Shown: positions 5,834-13,891, numbered from the stretch's first letter. The stretch: DNA of 14,854 nucleotides from JAJRRA01 sp048636595 (GCA_048636595.1 JAIVWI010000067.1:1-14854), one strand, 5' to 3'. Translations and numbers: made by a program. Notes: generated by a model from the sequence alone, not told the origin.

Positions 5834-7243
5834 ATGAGCGTTGATAAAATTCTGAAAACCCTCAAAGAAAAAAATTACCAATTCGTCGACCTGAGGTTCT
5901 GCGACACCCTGGGCAAGGAACAGCACGTGAGCATGCCGGTCAAGGCCGCCGATGAAGACCTGTTCGAAGAAGGCAAGATGTTTGATGGTTCGTCCATTGC
6001 GGGCTGGAAAGGCATCAATGAGTCCGACATGGTGCTGATGCCGGATATTGCCTCGGCCGTGAAGGATCCTTTTGCCGAGCACAAGACCATGATTATTCGT
6101 TGTGACGTGCTGGAGCCGCATACGATGGAAGGCTATAACCGCTGCCCCCGCTCCCTGGCAAAGCGCGCTGAGGCTTACCTGAAATCCAGCGGAATCGCGG
6201 ATGCCGCTTATTTTGGACCGGAGCCCGAGTTCTTCGTCTTTGACGATGTGCGTTTCAACGTTGACATGCACGGCTGTTCGTATCGCGTCGATTCCGAGGA
6301 AGGCGCCTGGAACACCGGTGCAGAATACGAAGGTGGCAATATCGGTCACCGCCCCGGTGTGAAAGGCGGTTACTTCCCGGTGCCACCAGTGGATTCGCTG
6401 CACGACCTGCGTAGCACGATGTGCCGCCTGATGGAAAAAATGGGCATCGAGGTGGAGGTCCACCACCACGAGGTGGGCACGGCCGGCCAGTGTGAGATCG
6501 GTACCCGGTTCAACACGCTTACCACCAAGGCGGATGAACTCCTCTTGATGAAATACATCATTCACAATGTTGCCCATGTCAACGGGCAGACAGCGACCTT
6601 TATGCCCAAGCCGCTGGTGGGTGACAATGGTTCCGGCATGCATGTGCACCAGTCCATTTTCAAGGAAGGCAACAACCTGTTCACCGGTGAGGGCTATGGC
6701 GGTCTTTCGGAAACAGCGTTTCACTACATCGGTGGTATTTTCAAGCACGCCCGCGCCATCAATGCATTTGCAAACGCATCCACCAACAGCTACAAGCGCC
6801 TGGTTCCCGGCTTCGAGGCGCCTGTCATGCTGGCATACTCTGCCCGCAACCGTTCCGCTTCCTGCCGTATTCCCTACGTCAGTAACCCCAAGGGCCGCCG
6901 CATCGAGGTGCGTTTTGGTGACGCGGCCGGTAATGGCTACCTTATTTTCGCCGCCATGCTGATGGCCGGCCTCGATGGCATCAGGAACAAGATCGACCCG
7001 GGTTCACCGATGGACAAGGATCTTTACGACCTGCCGCCCGAAGAGGAAAAGAAGATTCCAACCGTGTGCTCCTCGCTTGAGCAGGCACTGGAGGCGCTGG
7101 ATACCGACAGGGAATTTCTCAAGGCCGGCGGTGTCTTTGATGATGACCTGATCGATGCCTACATCGACTTGAAGATGGAGGAAGTAACCAGGTTCCGGAT
7201 GAGTACTCACCCGGTAGAATTCGATATGTATTATTCTCTTTAG
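5834..7243 (+). CDS. glnA: type I glutamine synthetase GlnA
   Basis: A 469-residue cytoplasmic enzyme that condenses ammonium and glutamate into glutamine using ATP, the main entry point for assimilated nitrogen. Its length equals that of E. coli GlnA. Landmarks are FDGSSIAGW near the N-terminus, GPEPEFFVFDDVRF, VEVHHHEVGTAGQCEIGTRF (metal and glutamate binding), KPLVGDNGSGMHVHQS (ATP region), SYKRLVPGFEAP, RNRSASCRIP and RRIEVRFGD. The adenylylation tyrosine is present as Tyr398 in DLYDLPPEE, equivalent to Tyr397 of the mature enteric enzyme, so activity should be tuned by GlnE-type adenylylation. The ATG at 5834 is preceded by AGGA with a 9-base spacer. Transcription is probably driven by the sigma-54 promoter and NtrC sites upstream. 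DUF4124, ntrB and ntrC lie downstream on the same strand. Confidence 0.98.
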   Translation: MSVDKILKTLKEKNYQFVDLRFCDTLGKEQHVSMPVKAADEDLFEEGKMFDGSSIAGWKGINESDMVLMPDIASAVKDPFAEHKTMIIRCDVLEPHTMEGYNRCPRSLAKRAEAYLKSSGIADAAYFGPEPEFFVFDDVRFNVDMHGCSYRVDSEEGAWNTGAEYEGGNIGHRPGVKGGYFPVPPVDSLHDLRSTMCRLMEKMGIEVEVHHHEVGTAGQCEIGTRFNTLTTKADELLLMKYIIHNVAHVNGQTATFMPKPLVGDNGSGMHVHQSIFKEGNNLFTGEGYGGLSETAFHYIGGIFKHARAINAFANASTNSYKRLVPGFEAPVMLAYSARNRSASCRIPYVSNPKGRRIEVRFGDAAGNGYLIFAAMLMAGLDGIRNKIDPGSPMDKDLYDLPPEEEKKIPTVCSSLEQALEALDTDREFLKAGGVFDDDLIDAYIDLKMEEVTRFRMSTHPVEFDMYYSL

Positions 7244-7290
7244 GGAGACTCTGACCAGGGCTTGGCGTAAATACCCATACATGACGCGCG

Positions 7291-7310
7291 GCCCCGCATG
7301 GATGTGGGGC
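7291..7310 (+). other. hairpin between glnA and the DUF4124 gene
   Basis: GCCCCGCATGGATGTGGGGC folds into a GC-rich stem of about seven pairs, with one G-U pair and a 6-base ATGGAT loop. It lies in the 117-bp space after glnA. No run of T follows, so it is not a canonical intrinsic terminator. It could attenuate readthrough or stabilise the glnA 3' end, keeping ntrBC output below that of glnA. The role is inferred. Confidence 0.5.
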
Positions 7311-7360
7311 TGGCGGGTCCAGGCTAAATCAGAGCGGGTTAATGTAAAACCGGGAGCAAG

Positions 7361-7936
7361 ATGATGAGCAAAGGAATGATCAGAGCAATCTCATTAACAG
7401 GTATTTTTCTATTATCGGTCAGCACCGCCTGGGCGGCGGATATCTGGAAAGTTGTCGACGAAGACGGAAACGTGACCTATACCGATCAGCCACCGAAAGG
7501 TGGTGCAGCGCCAATGGACCTGCCGGAACTTTCAGTCATTGAAACCGACTTCGAGGAACAGGCAAAACCGGTCGATGAAGAGGGAGTCAAGGCCCCTACA
7601 TCAAGCGACTTACGCAAGCTCTACGGGGATTTCCAGATCACCCGGCCGCTTCCGGAAGAAACCTTTTGGGGCACCGCCAACACAGTGGTGGTTACCTGGA
7701 GCAGTAAGACACCCATTACACCTGACCTGAACGTGCGCGTGTTTGTAAATGGCAAAGCCCAGGCAGCGCCAGCGACCGGGGGTGTAAGCCTGAACCTGGA
7801 ACGTGGCGAGCACAAAGTTTTTGCAGAGCTTCGGGATGCCCGTAACCGCCGAATTATCAAGACCAATACGGTAACGTTTTTTATCAAACAGCATTCGGTC
7901 AATTTCAATCGCGCAAGGCCCCGACCCCGCGGTTGA
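7361..7936 (+). CDS. exported DUF4124-domain protein in the nitrogen operon
   Basis: A 191-residue exported protein. Residues 1-25 form a signal peptide ending in AWA, with cleavage predicted before ADIWK. The mature N-terminus, ADIWKVVDEDGNVTYTDQPP, is the characteristic DUF4124 segment, whose function is unknown. A linker follows, then an Ig-like beta-rich C-terminal half (TVVVTWSSKTPITPDLNVRVFVNG, then LNLERGEHKVFAELRDARNR) ending in a basic tail (NRARPRPRG). ATG codons at 7361 and 7364 are both possible behind GGGAG. The stop is separated from the ntrB GTG by one base, so the two are translationally linked. A small DUF4124 gene between glnA and ntrBC also occurs, from memory, in other gammaproteobacteria, which hints at a conserved but undefined envelope role. 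It has no enzyme motif. Confidence 0.85.
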   Translation: MMSKGMIRAISLTGIFLLSVSTAWAADIWKVVDEDGNVTYTDQPPKGGAAPMDLPELSVIETDFEEQAKPVDEEGVKAPTSSDLRKLYGDFQITRPLPEETFWGTANTVVVTWSSKTPITPDLNVRVFVNGKAQAAPATGGVSLNLERGEHKVFAELRDARNRRIIKTNTVTFFIKQHSVNFNRARPRPRG

Positions 7937-7937
7937 A

Positions 7938-8969
7938 GTGGCTGATCAGGTACCTGCTTCCGGAACGCTGGACCTGCTCGAAACAGGCGTTATTCGCCTG
8001 GATGGGATGGGCCGGCTGATCCAGATGAATGCCGCAGCGGAAAACTGTCTTTTGGTCAGCCGGGACCGCGCCACCGGTCGTCTCATCTGGGATGTGGCTG
8101 AGGTTCCGCTGGAACTCAGGGGCGCCATCCATGATCCACCCGCGGCCAGCCAGGGGCTGCGCCTGCATGAACTCAAGCTTGGCGGAGGGGTTTATGACTG
8201 CACGATCCAGGCCATTGAAGACGGGACATTGCTGTTGGAACTGAACAATCTTGAATGGGAACAGATGCGCCTGCGCCTGCAGCAGCGGGAAGTGCAGACC
8301 GGCATGCTTGATTTACTGAGCCGCAACCTGGCTCACGAAGTACGCAACCCCCTGGGTGGCATACGTGGAGCGGCACAGATGCTGGCTGCAGAACTGGAGT
8401 CCGGGGAATTGTGCACGCTGGCCCGCCTTATCATGCGCGAGTCAGACCGTATCGATGAACTGATCCTGCGCTTCGGCCAGCCTGAACTGGTACAACAACA
8501 AGTGGATATCTACCCCTTGCTGGATGAAGCCATTGATCTTCTGGACGCAGAATTCGGCGATTTGGTTCAAGTGGAGCGGGACTATGATCCCAGCATCCCT
8601 CCCATCAATGCCGATGCGACCGCGATACGGCAAGTCATCCTCAACCTGCTGCGCAATGCCTGCCAGGCAAACTCCAGCATGGTGGTTATCAGGACCCGGG
8701 TGGAACACGGCAGTGCACTGCTTCAGTCTGACCAGAGTAGCGTCTTACGACTTGATGTGATTGACAACGGCCAGGGTGTTCCCGAGTCGCTGCAGTCGCT
8801 TCTCTTTCTGCCCCTGGTGACCGGGCGCCGGGATGGCACCGGCCTGGGTCTTTCGCTGTCACAACAGATCGCATCGGCGCACGGCGGACTGTTGACGTTT
8901 GAAGCGCTGGACAAGGGCAGCCGGTTCAGTCTTTATCTGCCCCTGGCTAATGGGAGTGGACCGCGATGA
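7938..8969 (+). CDS. ntrB: nitrogen sensor histidine kinase NtrB (GlnL)
   Basis: A 343-residue cytoplasmic histidine kinase/phosphatase that senses nitrogen status through PII and controls NtrC phosphorylation. It has no membrane segment, as expected for NtrB. A PAS-like domain covers about residues 10-105 (LDLLETGVIRLDGMGRLIQMNAAAENCL). The H-box NLAHEVRNPLGG carries the phospho-acceptor His133. Then come the N-box NLLRNACQA, the G1 box DNGQGVP and the G2 box GTGLGLSLSQQI of the ATPase domain. Its length is close to the enteric protein at about 349. The start is a GTG one base after the DUF4124 stop with no Shine-Dalgarno, so it probably relies on coupled translation. Its stop overlaps the ntrC start by four bases (ATGA), typical of stoichiometric kinase/regulator pairs. 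Confidence 0.95.
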   Translation: MADQVPASGTLDLLETGVIRLDGMGRLIQMNAAAENCLLVSRDRATGRLIWDVAEVPLELRGAIHDPPAASQGLRLHELKLGGGVYDCTIQAIEDGTLLLELNNLEWEQMRLRLQQREVQTGMLDLLSRNLAHEVRNPLGGIRGAAQMLAAELESGELCTLARLIMRESDRIDELILRFGQPELVQQQVDIYPLLDEAIDLLDAEFGDLVQVERDYDPSIPPINADATAIRQVILNLLRNACQANSSMVVIRTRVEHGSALLQSDQSSVLRLDVIDNGQGVPESLQSLLFLPLVTGRRDGTGLGLSLSQQIASAHGGLLTFEALDKGSRFSLYLPLANGSGPR

Positions 8970-10369
8970 ACCAACAGGCCAGAATCTGGGTGGTCGACGA
9001 TGACGAGGCAATTCGCTTCGTGTTGCAACGTGCTTTGAGCAAAAGCGGTTTTGCCGTTGAATGCTACGAGAGTGTTGCCGCGGTCCACAAGGCGCTGGAA
9101 AAAAGCCGGCCCCAGGCAATTCTGACCGACATTCGCCTCCCCGATGCAGACGGACTCAGCCTGGTGGATACCCTGGAGCGCCGGTCGATTAACATCCCCG
9201 TTATCGCCATGACAGCCTATTCCGATCTGGACCAGGCAGTCACCGCGTTTCAGAAAGGCGTTTTTGAATATCTTTCCAAGCCCTTTGACCTGAACGAGGT
9301 TATATCCGTGGTCGGCCGGGCCGTGGCGCCTGGAATAAAACAAGAAGAAAAAGAACCGGAAAAAAAGACCAGCAGCCAGTTACTGGGTGAATCACCCGCC
9401 ATGCAGGAAGTCTTTCGCACCATTGGCCGCTTGTCCCGCTCGGATGTCAGCGTGTTGATCACGGGCGAGACCGGCAGCGGCAAGGAAGTGGTGGCGCGGG
9501 CGCTGCACCAGAACAGCCCCAGGGCGAACGGGCCCTTCGTAGCAATCAACACCGCGGCGATTCCGGCCGAGTTGCTTGAATCCGAGCTTTTCGGCCACGA
9601 GCGGGGTTCCTTCACCGGAGCACATTCCCGCAGGGAAGGACGATTCGAGGAAGCAGCAGGAGGCACATTGTTCCTTGATGAAATCGGCGACATGCCGCTT
9701 GCGCTGCAAACAAGGTTGCTGCGGGTCCTGGCTGAAGGGGATTTCTACCGCGTGGGCGGCAGGGACCTGCTCCGGGCCGACGTACGGATCATCGCAGCCA
9801 CTCACCAGGACCTGGAGATCAAAGTCCGCGAGGGCAGTTTCCGTGAAGACCTCTATCACCGTTTGAATGTAATCCACATTGCACTGCCTCCCTTGCGCGA
9901 CCGGACCGAAGACATCGGCATGCTGGCCAGACGTTTCCTGGTCCAGGTAGCCGATGAGCTCGGGCTGGAGGAGAAGCATTTCCGGCCAGAAACCATCTCG
10001 ATACTCGAGGGGCTTCCCTGGCCCGGCAACGTTCGTCAGCTGCAAAACCTCTGCCGCCAGTTGTGCGTCATGGCGCCCGGTGAACAGATTTTCCCCGAGG
10101 ATGTTCCCCGTGAAATTGCCGGTCAGAAGGCCAGCCGCGACTCAAGGGACCAGTGGCCTGATCTGCTGAGTAAATGGGCCAGGTCAGAACTGGCTGCGGG
10201 TGGAACCGATCTGGTTGGGCGGGCCCAGACTGAGCTTGAACGCGTGTTAATTGAATGCGCCCTGGAACAGACGGGCGGACAGCGGCAGAAAGCAGCTGAA
10301 CTGCTTGGCCTGGGCCGGAACACGCTCACCCGGAAAATACAAAAAATCGACAGCCAACAAGCTGGCTAG
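8966..10369 (+). CDS. ntrC: nitrogen regulator NtrC (GlnG), sigma-54 activator
   Basis: A 467-residue response regulator that, when phosphorylated by NtrB, hydrolyses ATP to open sigma-54 promoters such as that of glnA. The receiver domain has the acidic pocket Asp11/Asp12, phospho-acceptor Asp55 in ILTDIRLPD, Thr83 and Lys105 in SKPF. The AAA+ domain has Walker A GETGSGKE (167-174), the sigma-54 contact loop GSFTGA (214-219), Walker B TLFLDEIGD (234-242) and the RVGG...ADVRIIAATHQDL segment. A Fis-type helix-turn-helix fills the last 40 residues or so (ALEQTGGQRQKAAELLGLGR). The contact loop reads GSFTGA rather than the commoner GAFTGA, a conservative change seen in other activators. GGGAG lies nine bases before the ATG, which overlaps the ntrB stop. 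Likely targets are the palindromes at 5591-5637, making the locus self-regulated. Confidence 0.96.
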   Translation: MNQQARIWVVDDDEAIRFVLQRALSKSGFAVECYESVAAVHKALEKSRPQAILTDIRLPDADGLSLVDTLERRSINIPVIAMTAYSDLDQAVTAFQKGVFEYLSKPFDLNEVISVVGRAVAPGIKQEEKEPEKKTSSQLLGESPAMQEVFRTIGRLSRSDVSVLITGETGSGKEVVARALHQNSPRANGPFVAINTAAIPAELLESELFGHERGSFTGAHSRREGRFEEAAGGTLFLDEIGDMPLALQTRLLRVLAEGDFYRVGGRDLLRADVRIIAATHQDLEIKVREGSFREDLYHRLNVIHIALPPLRDRTEDIGMLARRFLVQVADELGLEEKHFRPETISILEGLPWPGNVRQLQNLCRQLCVMAPGEQIFPEDVPREIAGQKASRDSRDQWPDLLSKWARSELAAGGTDLVGRAQTELERVLIECALEQTGGQRQKAAELLGLGRNTLTRKIQKIDSQQAG

Positions 10370-10424
10370 CTGCGAGTCTGCCGGGTGATTCTGACTCTCA
10401 GTTTGGCAAAAGCCCTTTCGGAGT

Positions 10425-10517
10425 AAGAGGTCTTCATCCAGGACCCTTTGAAACACGGATGTTTCAAGAGGAGGCCCCAGGGAAGGGTTTATGCCGTGTC
10501 CTGGAAGAAGACCTCTT
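10425..10517. repeat. nested inverted-repeat element with two inner GGA-loop hairpins
   Basis: The outer arms are AAGAGGTCTTCATCCAGGAC (10425-10444) and its reverse complement at 10498-10517, matching at 19 of 20 positions. Inside are two hairpins. The first is TTGAAAC-ACGGAT-GTTTCAA (10448-10467). The second is CCC-AGGGAA-GGG (10476-10487), which can be extended by GGC/GCC at 10473-10475 and 10493-10495. Both loops show GGA. No T-run follows either outer arm, so it is not a standard bidirectional terminator, although it sits between convergent genes. From memory it resembles dispersed structured intergenic repeats of marine gammaproteobacteria, whose second hairpin is a CCC-loop-GGG followed by a conserved GTGTCC-like end. 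It might be transcribed as part of the ntrC 3' UTR. Function is unknown. Confidence 0.75.
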
Positions 10518-10525
10518 GCTTCGAA

Positions 10526-10537
10526 CGGGCGCGCCCG
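10526..10537. other. GC-only palindrome near the end of the transporter operon
   Basis: CGGGCGCGCCCG is a perfect 12-base palindrome, flanked by CTTGC (10515-10519) and GCAAG (10537-10541). It is 46 bases past the stop of the last transporter gene. A GGG-CGCG-CCC hairpin in the minus-strand mRNA could slow polymerase or protect the 3' end, but no T-run follows, so a terminator call is not justified. Confidence 0.35.
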
Positions 10538-10582
10538 CAAGTAGCACAACAAATATGTCAACAACTTTGCTGCAATATCGGG

Positions 10583-11794
10583 CTAGACAGTTCTTGTCGC
10601 AACAGCGGGCGGTACCGACGATGCCCTTCTTGCGGGTCCGAACACAGCGATTTGTCCAACGATGCACAACATCAGCATAGCCATGGGCACCAAATACCAA
10701 CTGATCCGCGTCAGGCTGAAGGTTTCAACCATGAACATGTTGAGTCCAATGGTCAGCCCCGCCCCGATCATTACGCCGACCAGGCTGATGAGGAAATTCT
10801 CTGTCATGAAATAGCGCAGGATGGCTGCTTTGGATGCGCCCAGGGCGCGCCTGATTCCAATCTGCCGGGTCCTGCGGTTGACGCTGAAACTGGCCAGACC
10901 AACAATACCCAGCGAAGTGACCGCAACAAGCAGAACGATGGTAAAAGTCAGGATCTTGACCATGGAGGAATCGGCACGGTAACTGCGTTCACGGTTTTCA
11001 TCCATGCTGCGCATGGAGCGCACGATACGGTCCTTGTTGCTTGTAGCCAGTAACTCCTCGACCTGCGGCATCAATTCATCACGCATTCCGGGTTCAGCGC
11101 GAATGATGTAAAGCGTGCGTCCAAACAAGGTATGGTTTGGCACCAGCATGACACGTTCGACGCCGTCCCAACCATTCCACGGCGCCTGCATCTGCTCAAT
11201 GATTCCGGTGATGGTGATTGCCTGGTCGCTATTGACGTAAACCGTCTTGCCCAGCGCGCTATCCGGGTCGTCCGGGAAGAGCGCTTCTGCCATGGCACGG
11301 GTGGCCAGAACCTTGTCCGGCCACTCGGTGGAAGTGCGTTCACGCCACACAATGTCCGTGGCGCTAAGATTTTCGCCTGCCAGCAGATTCAGGCCGAAGG
11401 TGTCCACGCCGTGTTCATCTACGAAATACAAAGCGGCTGTTGTGCCATCGATTTCTGCGCCAGGTTCGGTCTGGAAACTCGTGGACCAGCCACCGCCTGA
11501 CAGCGGAATTGAAATCGACTGAATAGCGTTCACTACCCCGGGCATCCCGCGCAATGCAGCAAGGTCTTCCTCGATGGTTACCCGTTCGTTGAAATTCTCG
11601 GCGAATCCGACACTGGCTATATAGAAAATATTGTGTTCATCGATCCCGCTGGGGCGGGACATTACGCGTGTCCGTTCCTGCATGATAGAGATGGCGTTGA
11701 CCATGATGGCCATGGTCACGGCGATTTGCAGCGCGATCAGGATCGCACCGGTCTTGTTGCGCATCATTGCGCGCCAAATGGGTCCAATTTCCAT
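10583..11794 (-). CDS. MacB-like ABC transporter permease (FtsX domain), second of pair
   Basis: A 403-residue inner-membrane permease with MacB/FtsX architecture. There is one N-terminal helix (about residues 18-36, GAILIALQIAVTMAIMVNAIS), then a large periplasmic domain (about 40-275, with MPGVVNAIQSISIP), then three C-terminal helices. QIGIRRALGASKAAILRYF after the second helix is the cytoplasmic coupling segment that contacts the ATPase. It carries no ATPase domain of its own, unlike E. coli MacB. It is last in the operon: its ATG is 10 bases past the upstream permease stop, and the AGGAGG Shine-Dalgarno overlaps that stop codon (TAGGAGG), so translation is tightly coupled. The substrate is unknown. 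It is convergent with ntrC, with a 213-bp gap. Confidence 0.88.
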   Translation of the reverse strand: MEIGPIWRAMMRNKTGAILIALQIAVTMAIMVNAISIMQERTRVMSRPSGIDEHNIFYIASVGFAENFNERVTIEEDLAALRGMPGVVNAIQSISIPLSGGGWSTSFQTEPGAEIDGTTAALYFVDEHGVDTFGLNLLAGENLSATDIVWRERTSTEWPDKVLATRAMAEALFPDDPDSALGKTVYVNSDQAITITGIIEQMQAPWNGWDGVERVMLVPNHTLFGRTLYIIRAEPGMRDELMPQVEELLATSNKDRIVRSMRSMDENRERSYRADSSMVKILTFTIVLLVAVTSLGIVGLASFSVNRRTRQIGIRRALGASKAAILRYFMTENFLISLVGVMIGAGLTIGLNMFMVETFSLTRISWYLVPMAMLMLCIVGQIAVFGPARRASSVPPAVATRTV

Positions 11795-11804
11795 GATCTG
11801 CCTC

Positions 11805-13118
11805 CTATTGCGTTTTCAGTTGACTGGCAGGTGTAATCCGGCTTGCCCGCCAGGTTGGATAAAGCCCTGCCAGCAGGGCAGCCAGGATAGCCAGGCCAAC
11901 CGCCGTCAACACCATCACCCAGTCCATACCAACCATGTTTTCAATGTATTCGCCAAACAACATCTCGATACCGCGCAAGCCCAGCCAGGCGAGTCCCAAT
12001 CCAAAAATTCCACCACCCAGGCCAATCATGGCGGACTCGATCATGTGCTGTATAAACAAGCTGGATCGCGATGCACCAAGCGCCCTGCGCAGGCCAATAT
12101 CCCCGGATTTACCCATGAATTTCGCCAGCAGCAGGCCAATGGTGTTGAGCAGGCAAACCACCAGGAACATCAATGACAGCCCAAGCATCACCTGGGCATC
12201 GTCTTCGACGACTTCCTGGCTCTCCATCCATTCCATCACATCGCTGAGCCGGTTGTTGAGTGGTCTCGGGAACCTGCCCAGTTCCTTCTGCTGCTCAACG
12301 TAAGCGTTGAGAAAAGTCATGTAGTCCTGTTTTTCCTGCTCATTTCTCAATTCCGCCCAGAACTGGATCCACACGCACTCGGAATTCAGGAAAGCTTCGA
12401 AACCGTCACCATCAGTGGGTTTCCAGCACATGGTGTTGCCACTTCGAGGCAACTCATACTCCACTGCGATATTGAAGGGAATATAAATCTCCTCCGGTTC
12501 ATTAAAGCCACCGTTGGTGATGTCGTAAAATTTCGGTACGGGCAGAAATGTGTCCAGCACACCCACCACCCGGAAGTCCATTCCGTTCAAGCGCAGATCC
12601 CGGCCCACCGAATCTTCGCCGCCAAACACTTTTTCGTTGATCTCTTTGCTGAGGACGACAACTTTTTCCAGCTTACGATCCGCCGTATCGTCCCAGCCGC
12701 TTCCATACAGGAAGCGCAAGTCGAACATGGGAAAGAAATCAGCCCAGGTATTTCGGGCATCGACCGAAAACGGCCTTTCATCCTTACCCTGGGGTTCAAG
12801 CACCAGGCCGGAGCGGTTGCTGGCAATTTGCCGGTAAGCCTTGCCGGCATTCATCAGCGCCATGGCATCGATGTAGGTCACCTGGTCGATCAGATCGTAA
12901 TCATCATCGCCGTGGTCGTTGGGATCCCAGTTGTCGAGTTGGACGTAAAACAACTGGTCAGATTTCTGCGGAATCGGGTCGCCCGACATCATGTAATTGA
13001 CCGTAATAGTCGTCATACTGGCGCCGATACCAACAGCAATTGCCGCAATCATCAGCATGCTCAGAAATGGGTTACGTCGGATGCTGAGCCAGCCCAGCTT
13101 GAGGTAATAGGAAAACAT
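11805..13118 (-). CDS. MacB-like ABC transporter permease (FtsX domain), first of pair
   Basis: A 437-residue permease of the same type as its downstream neighbour but clearly different in sequence. The N-terminal helix follows the MacB-like lead YLKLGWLSIRRNPFLSMLMIAAIAVGIGAS. A long acidic periplasmic domain follows, with DNWDPNDHGDDDYD near its start and VVLSKEINEKVFGGEDSVGRDLRLNGMDFRVVGVL, which is typical of the MacB periplasmic core domain. Three C-terminal helices carry the coupling segment GDIGLRRALGASRSSLF and the closing motif GLYPTWRASRITPASQLK. The start has AGGAG seven bases upstream and lies 23 bases after the ATPase gene stop. With two unlike permeases and one ATPase gene, the membrane unit is probably a heterodimer served by two copies of the same ATPase. 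Confidence 0.9.
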   Translation of the reverse strand: MFSYYLKLGWLSIRRNPFLSMLMIAAIAVGIGASMTTITVNYMMSGDPIPQKSDQLFYVQLDNWDPNDHGDDDYDLIDQVTYIDAMALMNAGKAYRQIASNRSGLVLEPQGKDERPFSVDARNTWADFFPMFDLRFLYGSGWDDTADRKLEKVVVLSKEINEKVFGGEDSVGRDLRLNGMDFRVVGVLDTFLPVPKFYDITNGGFNEPEEIYIPFNIAVEYELPRSGNTMCWKPTDGDGFEAFLNSECVWIQFWAELRNEQEKQDYMTFLNAYVEQQKELGRFPRPLNNRLSDVMEWMESQEVVEDDAQVMLGLSLMFLVVCLLNTIGLLLAKFMGKSGDIGLRRALGASRSSLFIQHMIESAMIGLGGGIFGLGLAWLGLRGIEMLFGEYIENMVGMDWVMVLTAVGLAILAALLAGLYPTWRASRITPASQLKTQ

Positions 13119-13141
13119 GTCCTTCTCCTGGTGGCCCGGCC

Positions 13142-13891
13142 TTATCCAGTCGCCGCAGTGAATGTTTGGGCGGCCATTTGTTCGCCCCCATGTTTGGTCA
13201 TCTGTTTGGCCATTTGAATGTCTGCGCCGTTGTCGCTGACACGCCCGTCAAGGATGTGCACATTCCGGTTGGCCATCTCCGCCAGCGACGGATCATGGGT
13301 GACCATGATGATGGTGGTACCGTTTCGATTGATCTCGGCAATCAACTCCATGACGCTCATGGCCATGTGTGAGTCGAGGTTACCGGTGGGTTCATCCGCC
13401 AACAAAAATCGGGGTTCTCCAGCCAGTGCACGCGCAATGGCGACGCGTTGCTGCTGGCCACCTGATAACTGGGATGGCAAGTGTTTCATGCGCGAGGCCA
13501 GGCCTACCATTTCCAACACATTCTCAATGCGCCGTTTACGCTCAGCGGCTTTGAAGCCCCGGTAGCGCAAAGGCACATCAACGTTGTCGAACAGGTTAAG
13601 GTCAGGAATCAGGTTAAAACTCTGGAATATGAAACCAATCTTTTGATTGCGCACCGCAGAAGACTCGGCATCGGACAAGGCGGAAACATCCCGGCCATCC
13701 AGCTCATAACGCCCACCGGTAAACCGTTCCAGCAAGCCGGCAATATTCAGAAAAGTGGTTTTGCCTGAACCGGATGGGCCGGTCACGGAAATAAAATCAC
13801 CTTCCTCGACTTCCAGCGAAAATTCCCGAAGGGCGTGCGTTTCAACCAGGTCGGTGCGGTAAACCATGGAAATGTTTTGCATGCTGAGCAT
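13142..13891 (-). CDS. ABC transporter ATPase, MacB/LolD type
   Basis: A 249-residue ATPase that powers the two downstream permeases. All catalytic motifs are intact: Walker A GPSGSGKT (38-45), the Q-loop in FIFQSFNLIPDLN (Gln90), signature LSGGQ (142-146), Walker B RFLLADE (161-167) followed by PTGNLD, and the H-loop histidine His199 in MVTHDP. The MVYRTD...THALREFSLEVEEGDFISVTGPSGSGK lead is typical of the LolD/MacB/FtsE branch, which drives periplasmic mechanotransmission instead of classical transmembrane transport. After the usual fold there is a tail of about 25 residues (QMAKQMTKHGGEQMAAQTF) of unknown role. GGAG lies eight bases before the ATG at 13891. The gene starts 22 bases past the adaptor stop. 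Confidence 0.94.
   Translation of the reverse strand: MLSMQNISMVYRTDLVETHALREFSLEVEEGDFISVTGPSGSGKTTFLNIAGLLERFTGGRYELDGRDVSALSDAESSAVRNQKIGFIFQSFNLIPDLNLFDNVDVPLRYRGFKAAERKRRIENVLEMVGLASRMKHLPSQLSGGQQQRVAIARALAGEPRFLLADEPTGNLDSHMAMSVMELIAEINRNGTTIIMVTHDPSLAEMANRNVHILDGRVSDNGADIQMAKQMTKHGGEQMAAQTFTAATG

Noticed and set aside
5795..6748. Minus-strand open frame of about 317 codons
   Set aside because: It lies antisense to glnA, one of the best-supported genes in the window; its His-rich product is a by-product of glnA codon usage.
7291..7310. Intrinsic terminator after glnA
   Set aside because: The hairpin is good but no T-run follows, so I list it as a hairpin only.
10370..10424. Rho-independent terminator just after ntrC
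   Set aside because: Only weak stems are present (GAGTC/GACTC with a 14-base loop, and GGC-AAAA-GCC) and there is no T-run.
10448..11053. Long open frame (about 200 codons) on the plus strand
   Set aside because: It is antisense to the C-terminal half of a clear MacB-like permease, its product shows no family motif and is rich in His/Gln/Asp as expected from antisense reading.
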